Shown here piece by piece: positions 42,222-50,930 of a stretch of DNA of 64,000 bases. Under the pieces are notes generated by a model, which saw only the letters and a list, made by a program, of their open reading frames with translations, did no database searches and was not told the DNA's origin. The translations under genes were made by a program, and so were the position numbers. This DNA comes from Sulfobacillus thermotolerans (lineage in GTDB: Bacteria; Bacillota; Sulfobacillia; Sulfobacillales; Sulfobacillaceae): the NCBI GenBank assembly GCA_002951815.1, contig CP019454.1, positions 1,860,001 to 1,924,000 of the forward strand. Direction: 5' to 3'. Position 1 is the first letter of the stretch; every line of letters begins with the position of its first letter.

Positions 42222-43976
42222 CTATTGAGAAACCGTCCAGTAGTTCGGGAAAATCATGTCCGTAATGGGGTTGAAGGTACTAACCGTGCCGTGGAGGTTC
42301 TTGGCGTGTTCTGGCAAGGATGCTCCAGCGTATGATGACGCAGGGTACGGAAGCCAGATGACCGGAAGTTGTTGCGCTGCGAATTTCTCATAGTTATAGA
42401 GGGCTTGCAGCGTTTGGGCAGAAGTCCCCGGCGCGTAGGATTTTTGAATCAGGGTATCCATCGTTTGGTTGCTGTAGCCTTGGAAGTTGGAGGCAGCGCC
42501 GGTCGCAAACAATCCGCCCCCTGTGGGATAGTAATCGGGCTGATAAGTCCAACCGCCGCCCCAGTCGGCCATGCTCCATTTCTCAGGGTCTGTGCCTTGC
42601 TGGTTGGCGTCTGCAATAATGTTGTTAAACTGCTGCTGTTGGATGTTGACGACAATGCCTTCTTGAGCCCAGTCGCTCTTCAGTAGTTGTTGCAAGTTGG
42701 TCTGGGCTTGGTCTCCGGAAACCGCTAAGAAGGTAAATTCCAGTTTGATGCCGTTGCGTGTCATGACTCCGTTAACTTCGTGCCATCCGTGCTTCTCTAA
42801 CAGTGCTTTCCCCTTAGCCGGATCAAACCCGTACAGGGGTTTGGATAGTGCGGGATCCGCATAGGGGGTTTTGGGCAAGGAAGCCACCGGCCCTCCTTCT
42901 TCGATGGCATTGCCGTTGAAAATACTTTGAATAATGCCGGGTTGATCCACGCCCATTTGCAAGGCTTGGCGAATATACAACTTGGAGAAAATTGGCCCTA
43001 GTCCACCGGGGGCTTTGGGATTGAAATTGAGAATCAAATAATTGAAGCCCAGCTGATAAGGAATGGTTAGGACGTCATTCGTGAGTTGCGAGCGAGCTCC
43101 CCATGATGAGAATGGGAGGTAACCCATGTTGACGGTCCCGGTCTTTAATGCCGTGAATTCTGCGTCGTCAGAGGCTTCATATTCAAAGATCACCTTGCTC
43201 AAACTGGACTTGTGTCCGCCAAATGAGGGGTTGGGGACAAATGTCCAGTGGCTGTTTGGCGCATAGGACTGGAAGTGGTATGGACCATCTACGACCTTGT
43301 ACACGGGATTTGACGGGGAGTTGGCCACTGACTCAATAAACTTGAGTTCAGCCGTCATGTTGTTAGGATCTTTGTTCCATACCGACTCTGGTACGGGCCA
43401 AATTTGGCCAAGCCCGTTGTGAATAAACCAATCAGGGTTGGACGGAGTGGTCAATGTGACAACCACTTTGTCGTTGCCTTCGGCTTGGACGTTTTGCCAC
43501 CTTGTGGGCAGTCCACCAATTCCTACGCCGCCATAGGTCCACGGTGCCGAAGAGCCGCTGGTGGCTTTTAAGATATTCCAGGTGAAAACCACGTCTTGAG
43601 CCGTAATGGGCTGTCCATTGGACCATTTGTACTTTTTGCTAAGCGTCAGCACATATTGCGTTCCTGTGCTGTTGTAAGAAATGTTCGATACTAGCGACCG
43701 CGCATAATCGACTTGATCTTGTTTGTTAAACATGATTAAGGGTCGATACATCATGCTGTCGACCTGCGTGTTGACATCGCTAAAGGCTGCCGCAGACAGA
43801 TCAGGGAAAAACCAGTTGGGTGAGGTCTGGGTGGCCAGAGCAATGACAGCGGTGCCTCCGGCGTGCGATGATGTTGCTGAACTGGTTGAAGATGTAGTTC
43901 CGCAGCCGGAAAGTGCTGCAGCGGATAGCAGTAATCCCACGGATCCTGCAGCCAATGCTTTGCGTTTAATCAACAT
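42222..43976 (-). CDS. Oligopeptide-type ABC transporter substrate-binding lipoprotein
   Basis: 584-residue family 5 solute-binding protein (OppA/DppA class). Lipobox ALSGC (Cys25), a Ser/Thr linker, then the binding domain with YVLTLSKKYKWSNGQPITAQ and DVVFTWN, the conserved start region of this family. AAGGAGG is just before the ATG. No cognate permease or ATPase gene adjoins it; the ABC genes upstream are an exporter of another class. It may serve an importer encoded elsewhere. Peptides are the family default; other ligands are possible. Confidence 0.83.
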   Translation of the reverse strand: MLIKRKALAAGSVGLLLSAAALSGCGTTSSTSSATSSHAGGTAVIALATQTSPNWFFPDLSAAAFSDVNTQVDSMMYRPLIMFNKQDQVDYARSLVSNISYNSTGTQYVLTLSKKYKWSNGQPITAQDVVFTWNILKATSGSSAPWTYGGVGIGGLPTRWQNVQAEGNDKVVVTLTTPSNPDWFIHNGLGQIWPVPESVWNKDPNNMTAELKFIESVANSPSNPVYKVVDGPYHFQSYAPNSHWTFVPNPSFGGHKSSLSKVIFEYEASDDAEFTALKTGTVNMGYLPFSSWGARSQLTNDVLTIPYQLGFNYLILNFNPKAPGGLGPIFSKLYIRQALQMGVDQPGIIQSIFNGNAIEEGGPVASLPKTPYADPALSKPLYGFDPAKGKALLEKHGWHEVNGVMTRNGIKLEFTFLAVSGDQAQTNLQQLLKSDWAQEGIVVNIQQQQFNNIIADANQQGTDPEKWSMADWGGGWTYQPDYYPTGGGLFATGAASNFQGYSNQTMDTLIQKSYAPGTSAQTLQALYNYEKFAAQQLPVIWLPYPASSYAGASLPEHAKNLHGTVSTFNPITDMIFPNYWTVSQ

Positions 43977-44119
43977 ATAGCCTCCTTCTATTGGCCTTTA
44001 TCCGCCGACATCGCAAGATGTTGGCGCAAAAAAAGACTAGGGCGATATATTCGACAACACTCATCAAAACTCCTGCCGATATCACTCGGATCTTGTATTT
44101 CGTCTTCTTTTGGTCATGG

Positions 44120-44899
44120 CTACAATTCTTTGCGCAAAGACCGGGATGCGGTCCATGATGCCCAAGACAGTGTGAAAGCGACCGAAAGCAGCACGGCAAG
44201 GACACCGTGCCAATAAACTGTTGTCGAAAAATGGGGAGAAAGCAGGCTGCGCATGGCGTTAAAGACATATGTGGTGGGATTGAACTGGGCTGCGATGCGC
44301 ATCCAGTGAGCACGGATAGCACGAATCGGAACAAAGGTATCACTTAAAAAGAGCAGGGGAAAGAACACAAAGGTGGCAGCTTGAGCGGCTTGACTATTTT
44401 TGGACCGGAGAGCCATGGCTACCGCGTAGCCGGCAAAGGCCAATCCCCACCCCGCGGTTAAGACTAGTAGGCCCACAAGCGATAGAGCTCCGTGGGGCAG
44501 TGTTAATCCCATCGCATAGGCCACCGCGATAATCAGAGCGGTTTGAACGAGCAATTGGGCCATGCCCGCAATCATCGGAGCTAAAACAAGGGCGGTACGC
44601 GATACTGGGCTGAGACGGAGTTTCATAAAATACCCCGAGTCGATGTCACGAATTAGCGATTGTCCAGCACCACCAGCACCTCCGACTGCGCCGGAAACAA
44701 CAGCAACGGGCAAAATAAAATTGATATAGGGTAACTTACCAAACACAGGTAAAGCTGCGATGCCCGAGAGTCCTCCTTGATAGACGAGAAGGAAGAAGAG
44801 GCTAATCAGCAAGTTGGGAATGATGGCGAATGGTACGCGTATGGTTACACGCAATGCGCGGACGGTAAGAAGCCACAAATCACTCAGAAATTTGCGCAT
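44120..44899 (-). CDS. ABC-2 type exporter permease
   Basis: 259-residue membrane protein with about six spans, DrrB-like. Conserved features are the amphipathic N-terminus, GGAGGAGQSLIRDIDSGYFM in the first cytoplasmic region and LLFLSDTFVPIRAI in the last periplasmic loop. I chose ATG 44899, eight bases after GGAGG; it overlaps the end of the ATPase gene by 20 bp. Forms an efflux pump with that ATPase, perhaps for a drug, lipid or antibiotic. Confidence 0.82.
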   Translation of the reverse strand: MRKFLSDLWLLTVRALRVTIRVPFAIIPNLLISLFFLLVYQGGLSGIAALPVFGKLPYINFILPVAVVSGAVGGAGGAGQSLIRDIDSGYFMKLRLSPVSRTALVLAPMIAGMAQLLVQTALIIAVAYAMGLTLPHGALSLVGLLVLTAGWGLAFAGYAVAMALRSKNSQAAQAATFVFFPLLFLSDTFVPIRAIRAHWMRIAAQFNPTTYVFNAMRSLLSPHFSTTVYWHGVLAVLLSVAFTLSWASWTASRSLRKEL

Positions 44900-45854
44900 G
44901 GCGGATGCCTCCTTCAGGAGAATTCGTAACGGCCAAAAATACATCGTCTAACGAAGGCGATGAGACATGAAAATCCTCCACTGAAATATTTGCTGACTGT
45001 AACCACATGGTGGTTTGCGCGACATCCGCCAGCGTATCGCGAGTAGTCATACGCACGCGTTGGCCGGTCACAGAACCCAACATGTTGGATTTTTGTAACC
45101 ACTGTTCGATGCGAGGGATATGGTCAGGGGAAGGGACGGAGAATGTCACCACGTCATGCCCCAGCTGCTGCTTCAAGTGGCTGGGTGTGTCTTCTGCCAC
45201 AATTTGCCCTTGGCGCATAAAAGCCACTCGGTTGCATAAAACGTCTGCCTCTTCGAGATACTGGGTTGTGAGAAAAATGGTAATCCCGGCGTCATGGTTC
45301 AGTTGGCGGAGAAGATCCCACAGCATAAAGCGGTTCGTGGGATCGAGTCCAGTCGTTGGTTCGTCTAAGAATAAGATGAGGGGTTTGTGAACTAACGCCA
45401 ACGCTAAATCCAATCGTCTGCGCATGCCTCCCGAATACGTGCGAAGTCTTTGATGTTGGGCGGTCGTTAGTCCAAACTGGTCGAGTAATTCGTCGACGCG
45501 TGCTTGACTTTGACGGGGAGAGAGTCCAAAAAGGCGGCATTGGAGGAGAAGGTTTTCACGACCGGTGAGTAAGGGATCCACGCCCACATCTTGCAATGCG
45601 ACGCCTATATGACTCCGAATAGCTTCGTCGTCATCACCGATTCGGTATTCTCCAACCCAAGCTTCCCCTGTGCTCGGAGCCATAAGTGTTGTCAAAATTT
45701 TAATTAAGGTGGTTTTTCCGGCCCCGTTAGGCCCAAGAAACCCAAAAAACTCTCCATAGGCTACGGTGAGGTCCAAATTATTTAAAGCGAGAAAGTCTCC
45801 ATATTGCTTCGTAAGATGGCGAACATTTATGGCAAAGTGCGGTGTTTCACTCAT
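44880..45854 (-). CDS. ABC exporter ATP-binding protein (DrrA-type)
   Basis: 324 residues. Walker A GPNGAGKTTLIK, Q-loop in GVALQDVGVDPLLTGREN, signature YSGGMRRRLDLAL, Walker B LILFLDEPTTGLDP and the H-loop in IFLTTQYLEEAD (Gln in place of the usual His). A C-terminal extension (about 240-324) matches the DrrA dimer domain. It is the first gene of the exporter pair and is divergent from a TetR-type regulator. The H-loop residue difference is shared by many members of this subgroup. Confidence 0.87.
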   Translation of the reverse strand: MSETPHFAINVRHLTKQYGDFLALNNLDLTVAYGEFFGFLGPNGAGKTTLIKILTTLMAPSTGEAWVGEYRIGDDDEAIRSHIGVALQDVGVDPLLTGRENLLLQCRLFGLSPRQSQARVDELLDQFGLTTAQHQRLRTYSGGMRRRLDLALALVHKPLILFLDEPTTGLDPTNRFMLWDLLRQLNHDAGITIFLTTQYLEEADVLCNRVAFMRQGQIVAEDTPSHLKQQLGHDVVTFSVPSPDHIPRIEQWLQKSNMLGSVTGQRVRMTTRDTLADVAQTTMWLQSANISVEDFHVSSPSLDDVFLAVTNSPEGGIRHAQISE

Positions 45855-45870
45855 AGTGATTACCTCCCTA

Positions 45871-45891
45871 TTTATTTAACCGTTTATTTAA
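45871..45891. promoter_or_regulatory. Direct repeat, probable TetR operator
   Basis: TTTATTTAA occurs at 45871-45879 and 45883-45891, 12 bp apart, in the 84-bp divergent region between the exporter ATPase and the TetR-type gene. AT-rich repeats in this position are typical operator sites of a local repressor. Confidence 0.5.
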
Positions 45892-45938
45892 TTAATGTGC
45901 AAGCAGACTATGATAAAATTCTTGCGAGGTGATTCAAC

Positions 45939-46565
45939 GTGGCTCCCGGATCCAGGCCGCTGGGGCGGCCGAGGGCCGTTCCGGAAGGACAAACCCAAGA
46001 ACGCATTTTAAGCACGGCGGCTCAGTTATTTATGGAGCTTGGATATGATGGGGTAAGTATTGCCGATGTGGCCACACAAGCTGGAATTACAAAAGCCGCT
46101 ATTTATTATTATTTCTCGACGAAAACCGAGTTATTTGTCGCGTCCCTAGTGCAGTTGTTGACGATTATCCGGCAGCAGACGGCTAAAATTTTACACGAGC
46201 CGGTTTCTCTCCGAGAACGATTAATGCGCTTGACATTGACGCGTTTACAAGTGGCTCAAACCCGATTGGATTTTAATCAAGTGCTTAGTGAAGCGCTGCC
46301 GGCGTTAACGGCGAAACAGCAGCAAGAATTGCATGCGTGTATGGATGACTTAGCCCAAGTGTTGGTTCAAGCATTTGATAACGCCCAAGAATTGGGAGAA
46401 ATCAACGCGGATCATACACCGGAATTTTTAGCGCATGCGTACTTAGCTTTGCTTTCTTTAGCCTATGCCAAAGATCGCGACGGCCAGCCCTTGTATCCTA
46501 CCGAGGACATTCCCGCAAAAATCATAAGCTTGTTGTGGATGGGAATCGCACCAATCTCGCACTAA
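45939..46565 (+). CDS. TetR-family transcriptional repressor
   Basis: 208 residues. The N-terminal helix-turn-helix reads ILSTAAQLFMELGYDGVSIA followed by DVATQAGITKAAIYYYFSTK, the classic TetR signature. The C-terminal ligand domain is all helical. The GTG start follows GAGGTG. It is divergent from the DrrAB-type exporter, so ligand-relieved repression of that pump is the likely role. Its stop abuts the end of the convergent methyltransferase gene. Confidence 0.85.
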   Translation: MAPGSRPLGRPRAVPEGQTQERILSTAAQLFMELGYDGVSIADVATQAGITKAAIYYYFSTKTELFVASLVQLLTIIRQQTAKILHEPVSLRERLMRLTLTRLQVAQTRLDFNQVLSEALPALTAKQQQELHACMDDLAQVLVQAFDNAQELGEINADHTPEFLAHAYLALLSLAYAKDRDGQPLYPTEDIPAKIISLLWMGIAPISH

Positions 46566-47021
46566 TTACAACCAACGTCGCACGGTTTGTTGATATTGAG
46601 AGAAGGTTTGTGGAAACTTGTGCAGAAGATATCGCTCTTCGGCTCGAATGATTTTGTAATGCACAATAAGGAGTGTAGGAATGATGAGGAGAAGGCTCCA
46701 AGTCAAATGCCAGTAGAGAGCTGCGCCTAGGTACAATAATGTCTGTGCGACGTAAAGGGGATTACGTGACCACCGGTAAGGGCCAGTCGTTACCAAAAAA
46801 TTGACCGGGCGAGAGGGGTCGACCGGGGTATGATGCTGCCGGAGAACCCTTAAACTCGCCATCGTGATCCCTACTCCACTAAGAAACAGAAGAATACCGC
46901 TCCACCGAGTGATGGAGACAGCGGGCCATGCTATGGCTTTGAGAGATTGAGCAAACGCGCCTAAAACAAAGGCGGCTGCGTATACCAAAGGCGCTGGAAT
47001 GATGTGTGGGGAATTTTTGAT
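46566..47021 (-). CDS. Isoprenylcysteine carboxyl methyltransferase-like membrane protein, non-canonical start
   Basis: About 151 residues with four or five spans. The C-terminal half has the family motif GPYRWSRNPLYVAQTLLYLG and ends with the RAEERYLLHKFPQTFSQYQQ segment seen in isoprenylcysteine and phospholipid-type methyltransferases. The upstream codons read KNSPHIIPAPLVY, which matches the usual N-terminus of such proteins. There the only codon correctly spaced from AAAGGAGG is ATC at 47021. A TTG at 46988 would give a 140-residue form lacking this segment and has no ribosome site. Substrate unknown. Confidence 0.68.
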   Translation of the reverse strand: MKNSPHIIPAPLVYAAAFVLGAFAQSLKAIAWPAVSITRWSGILLFLSGVGITMASLRVLRQHHTPVDPSRPVNFLVTTGPYRWSRNPLYVAQTLLYLGAALYWHLTWSLLLIIPTLLIVHYKIIRAEERYLLHKFPQTFSQYQQTVRRWL

Positions 47022-47134
47022 TGCGTAAACCCTCCTTTATCGATAAATCGATCCTAACACACTTCTTAAGAGACTGGCGCATGGGTACCCTGCCTGGTAT
47101 TGTAAGGATTATCGAACGCGAGGAGGCGCCTTAG

Positions 47135-47596
47135 GTGGCCAACTATATTCAAGAATTGCGTCAACAAGTGGGTAAAAAGCCACTGATTATGGCCGGATCA
47201 GGTGTCATTATTCTTAATGCACAGGGGCAACTGTTATTGCAACATCGCCGAGATAATGAATGCTGGGGATTGCCTGGCGGAGCGATGGAAATCGGAGAAA
47301 GTTTTGAAGAAACGGCCCGGCGCGAGGTGCGCGAAGAAACCGGGTTGGAACTCTATGAGTTGGAATATTTTATGACAGATTCGGGTGCCGCGACTTTTCA
47401 TGTGTATCCCAATGGGGATCCCGTGTATTTGGCGGCCGTGTATTATATATCCAAGAATTTTTCAGGAACAATGCATGCGGATCCGCAAGAAACTTTGCAA
47501 TTGCAGTGGTTTGGACCTCGTGAATTGCCTGATTGCATGGGTCCTAACGATACGCGTGTTTTACATGAATACCTGCGCCGATTCGTGGCATCATGA
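47135..47596 (+). CDS. NUDIX hydrolase
   Basis: 153 residues with a complete Nudix box: GGAMEIGESFEETARREVRE followed by ETGLE (G-x5-E-x7-R-E-x2-E-E-x-G). Hydrolyses nucleoside diphosphates linked to another moiety, such as damaged nucleotides or sugar nucleotides; the substrate cannot be called. The GTG start follows GAGGAGG. Stands alone. Confidence 0.85.
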   Translation: MANYIQELRQQVGKKPLIMAGSGVIILNAQGQLLLQHRRDNECWGLPGGAMEIGESFEETARREVREETGLELYELEYFMTDSGAATFHVYPNGDPVYLAAVYYISKNFSGTMHADPQETLQLQWFGPRELPDCMGPNDTRVLHEYLRRFVAS

Positions 47597-47736
47597 GAGC
47601 ACCTGTTTATTCTTAAGGACGCACCGAAGCGATTGCTCTAGACTATTAAATGAACCACTGTGAATGGGCATGTGCGATGGCCTTTTAGAATGTCGATACA
47701 CACTGTTCGCGTCCGTCCTTCGGTGTTATGAAAATC

Positions 47737-47776
47737 CTGCCGTGCATTGGGTTTATCATCTAGCCTTGCACGGCAG
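47737..47776. terminator. Hairpin between convergent genes
   Basis: Perfect 10-bp stem CTGCCGTGCA / TGCACGGCAG with a 20-base loop and TCGATGTTTT after it, lying between the Nudix gene and the convergent membrane-protein gene. Confidence 0.55.
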
Positions 47777-47809
47777 TCGATGTTTTGAGGGTCTTGTCGT
47801 GGGTATGGG

Positions 47810-48232
47810 TTAATCGGCATTATGCGATGACAATTTCGCTAACAACCCGGTCAGGGCAAAAAGACCTCCCAAGGTGGCGGCGGCATTCCATGTGTCGAGT
47901 GCTGACGTTGACGCCAGCACGACCCCATGACGCAAGACAGCCATGAGCACCAAAGCCAATAACGGTCTTAAAGGTAAGTGGTGCGTTTGCAAGGCCATGA
48001 GGATGGTGTGGAGTAGTTCAGCGAGCATGAGAAGAAACAAAAGAGGGTCTAAAACGTCAACGATGGCGCTGTAAGATGGGGCGTGCCACAAGATCTCGAT
48101 GATGCTGTAGACGACCCGACCAGCTAAAGCCAAAACCGCAATGACGGTTAAAAGGTAGACCGCATCAACGCCCCACCTTGTCAGGCGATTGACAAGAGGA
48201 CGCATGGGAGAGCCTTCCAGCATGGAGCTCAT
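47810..48232 (-). CDS. PsiE-like membrane protein
   Basis: 140 residues with four hydrophobic spans; the stretch DVLDPLLFLLMLAELLHTIL followed by HHLPLRPLLALVLMAVLRH resembles the phosphate-starvation-inducible PsiE family. GAGGTG lies five bases before the ATG; a second in-frame ATG nine codons on also has a site. Molecular role unknown. Confidence 0.6.
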   Translation of the reverse strand: MSSMLEGSPMRPLVNRLTRWGVDAVYLLTVIAVLALAGRVVYSIIEILWHAPSYSAIVDVLDPLLFLLMLAELLHTILMALQTHHLPLRPLLALVLMAVLRHGVVLASTSALDTWNAAATLGGLFALTGLLAKLSSHNAD

Positions 48233-48318
48233 CAGATCACCTCATAGCACTCTATGGTTTACGGCGGGTGCTGATGATAGGGTCGTAAGCGAGGGGCCAT
48301 GGAACGTAATGGCCCTCG

Positions 48319-50100
48319 TTAATGGAACGGAAAGAAGATAGGGATAAGCAATGTTGTGACGATCCCCATGACCAGGCTTAAAGGAATGCCCAGACGCAAA
48401 AAGTCTCCATAGCGAAAGCCGCCCGGTCCCATAATCAGAAGGTCAACTTTATTAGCCAGCGGCGTGAGGGGGGAAACGGAGACCGCCACAATTACCGCCA
48501 TGACAAAGGGATAAGGGAGTAGATGCAAGGTCTTGGCGAGTTCTGCTGCTACGGGGGCCATGACTAAGACGGTGGCGATGTTAGACAGCACCTGGGTCAA
48601 GATCGCAGCGATTACGAAGAGGACGGCGATCATGAGCACAGGATGAAGGGCTACGCTTTTCCAGAGTGCAAGGGCGTGGACCATGTGGTGGGTAATCCCC
48701 GTACTAATGAGAGCAGACCCTAAAGGAATCATTCCGGCCACAAATACTACAATCCTCCACTCGATAGCGTTATAGGCATTCGACAAGGATAAGATGCCGG
48801 TACCGGCCATGAGAGCGACTCCCAAGACGATAGCTAACCGCAAGCCCATGACGCCGAAGGCCGCGAGCAACAAACTGCCTAACAAAATGGCTGGAGAGAG
48901 CCAGAGTCGGTAGGAGGGCTGCGCACGTCGTGTGATGGGGGCATTAAGGGGAATGAGGCCGTGTAATCCTCTTAAAGCCGCAACACTTTCCGGGGCCCCT
49001 TGTACGAGCAAAATGTCTCCGGTGCGTAAGCGTACGGTAGCTAGCCGTTGCAGTAATAATTGGCCGTCGCGGTAAATACCTAGGACACTGATTCCGTAGC
49101 GTTGCCGTAAATTGAGTTGGACGACGGTGCGTCCAAGCCATGGTGCACGGTGACCTAGCAGGAGTTCTACGACGTCAACGTGTTCCTTTAGGGACAAGGT
49201 TGTGGATTCGCCTGCGATTCCCACTCCCCATTGCACACTGTCTGACTCTAGCAGCTGGTCGACATCACCGAGCACCAATAAAATATCGTTCGGCGCTAAA
49301 ATTGTTTTCCCGTTCACCGTCATGATTTGCTCATCATGAATACGGCGTAAGATGGTAATGCCGTGGTCCGAGAAAAAGTGAACCTGGTCCAAGGATTTTC
49401 CAATAAGAGGAGAATCGGGAAGGATCTTCAACTCAGAGACGAATTGTCTGAGATGCCCTTCATCGGCATCAAGCAACATGGTCGTTGAGGGAGGAGTTTT
49501 GGGTAGCAGTATCCGACCTATGGTGGTCATAAAGGCCACTCCAGATAATAAGAGCAAAAACCCAAGAGGTGTAATTCCAAAAATACCTAGAGGACGATAG
49601 CCGGCCGTAACCAGGGCCTGATTGCCCACGATATTGCCAGCACTGCCGACCATGGTAAGCAACCCGCCAAACGTGGCAGCGATTCCTAAGGGCATTAATA
49701 AACGGCTAGCGGGGATCTGTACGCGACGGGTGAGGCTGCGTACCACCGGAATAAACATGCCAACGAGGCCGACATCGCTAATAAAGGCGGACGGCAAGGC
49801 GGACACGATCATGAGAACAATGGCCAGGCGACGCTCATGGCCTTGACCCATCTTCCTTACAAAGTTAGCAAGGGCTTCGGTAACGCCCGAGGCAACCAAC
49901 CCTTCGCCTAATGCGAGCATTCCTGCAATTAAAATAGCGGCTTCTGATGAAAATCCGTCAAATAATTGAGAGGATGGGACTACACCGGTGAGGCCTAATC
50001 CTAGCAAAACAATGAGACCGATGAGGTCAATGCGCACCCGATTCGACGCCAGAAGTATCATGGCGATAACAAAGATGCTTAGTACGATGTTGGTTTGCAC
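48319..50100 (-). CDS. SLC13/DASS-type permease with two TrkA-C domains
   Basis: 593 residues. Two permease halves of about five to six spans each: the first contains LPSAFISDVGLVGMFIPVV and GGLLTMVGSAGNIVGNQAL, the second VLSNIATVLVMAPVAAELAK and VSPLTPLANKVDLLIMGPG. Between them (about 205-400) lie two RCK_C/TrkA-C-type regulatory domains (LPDSPLIGKSLDQV, APNDILLVLGD; APWLGRTVVQLNLR, RTGDILLVQGAPE). I chose GTG 50100, seven bases after GGAG; the open frame runs further but has no site. Likely a sodium- or proton-coupled anion carrier (dicarboxylate, sulfate or the like). Confidence 0.82.
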   Translation of the reverse strand: MQTNIVLSIFVIAMILLASNRVRIDLIGLIVLLGLGLTGVVPSSQLFDGFSSEAAILIAGMLALGEGLVASGVTEALANFVRKMGQGHERRLAIVLMIVSALPSAFISDVGLVGMFIPVVRSLTRRVQIPASRLLMPLGIAATFGGLLTMVGSAGNIVGNQALVTAGYRPLGIFGITPLGFLLLLSGVAFMTTIGRILLPKTPPSTTMLLDADEGHLRQFVSELKILPDSPLIGKSLDQVHFFSDHGITILRRIHDEQIMTVNGKTILAPNDILLVLGDVDQLLESDSVQWGVGIAGESTTLSLKEHVDVVELLLGHRAPWLGRTVVQLNLRQRYGISVLGIYRDGQLLLQRLATVRLRTGDILLVQGAPESVAALRGLHGLIPLNAPITRRAQPSYRLWLSPAILLGSLLLAAFGVMGLRLAIVLGVALMAGTGILSLSNAYNAIEWRIVVFVAGMIPLGSALISTGITHHMVHALALWKSVALHPVLMIAVLFVIAAILTQVLSNIATVLVMAPVAAELAKTLHLLPYPFVMAVIVAVSVSPLTPLANKVDLLIMGPGGFRYGDFLRLGIPLSLVMGIVTTLLIPIFFPFH

Positions 50101-50300
50101 AAACCCGCTCCTTTTATTTTCTTGGATGGTTTTGGTCGTATGCGAGCCCTTACTATCATACAGAAAGATCGCAATGGGGGGAATTTGTCCCAAGACATGT
50201 GAGGAACCCATCCCAAGATCCGAAGAGTATAATGATAGCAGGGGTTTTAACAGTTTGCTAAAAGTTTACCTATGGTTACCCATTATTGTATAATTTAGGT

Positions 50301-50930
50301 ATGCATAGAAAACTTGTCGGCATTCGTGAAGCGGCGGAATTTTTAGGTGTGACCCCATCGTCGTTACGTCGATGGGAACACGAAGGAACGTTGTTGCCCG
50401 ATGAACGCACAGCGGGTGGGTATCGGCGTTACGACTTGGCCCGGTTGCGACCTGACCAGTTTCACCGACGCAGCCCGCGTCGCAAAACCGTCGCCTATGC
50501 CCGCGTATCGAGCCACGACCAGAAAGACGATCTGGAGCGGCAAAAGCACGTGCTGGAGATCTATTGTGCCCGTCAAGGGTGGACCTTTGAGGTCGTGGCG
50601 GATCTCGGATCCGGGATGAATTATCACAAAAAGGGTCTCAAGCGCCTCTTAAATGACATCCTCGCCGACCGGGTCGGTCGGCTGGTTGTGACCCATAAGG
50701 ACCGTCTCTTGCGCTTTGGGGCGGAGCTCGTCTTTGCGATCTGCGAAGCCAAGCAGGTGGAGGTGGTGATTCTCAATCAAGGCGAGGACACGACCTTTGA
50801 GGAAGAGCTGGCTCAAGACGTCCTCGAAATAATCACCGTGTTTTCGGCTCGGCTCTACGGCAGCCGCTCCCGCAAGAACCAAAAATTGCTCGACGGCGTG
50901 AAACACGCCGTGGAGGAGGCGTCATCATGA
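50301..50930 (+). CDS. tnpA: IS607-family serine recombinase (TnpA)
   Basis: 209 residues. An N-terminal MerR-like helix-turn-helix (IREAAEFLGVTPSSLRRWEH, then AGGYRRYDLARL) is followed by a small serine recombinase catalytic domain: YARVSSHDQKDDLERQ with the nucleophile about Ser70, GSGMNYHKKGLKRLL, and VTHKDRLLRFG. The reversed order of DNA-binding and catalytic domains is the hallmark of IS607 transposases. The ATG at 50301 is preferred. It has only a weak site (TTTAGGT). Overlaps tnpB by 4 bp. Confidence 0.9.
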   Translation: MHRKLVGIREAAEFLGVTPSSLRRWEHEGTLLPDERTAGGYRRYDLARLRPDQFHRRSPRRKTVAYARVSSHDQKDDLERQKHVLEIYCARQGWTFEVVADLGSGMNYHKKGLKRLLNDILADRVGRLVVTHKDRLLRFGAELVFAICEAKQVEVVILNQGEDTTFEEELAQDVLEIITVFSARLYGSRSRKNQKLLDGVKHAVEEASS

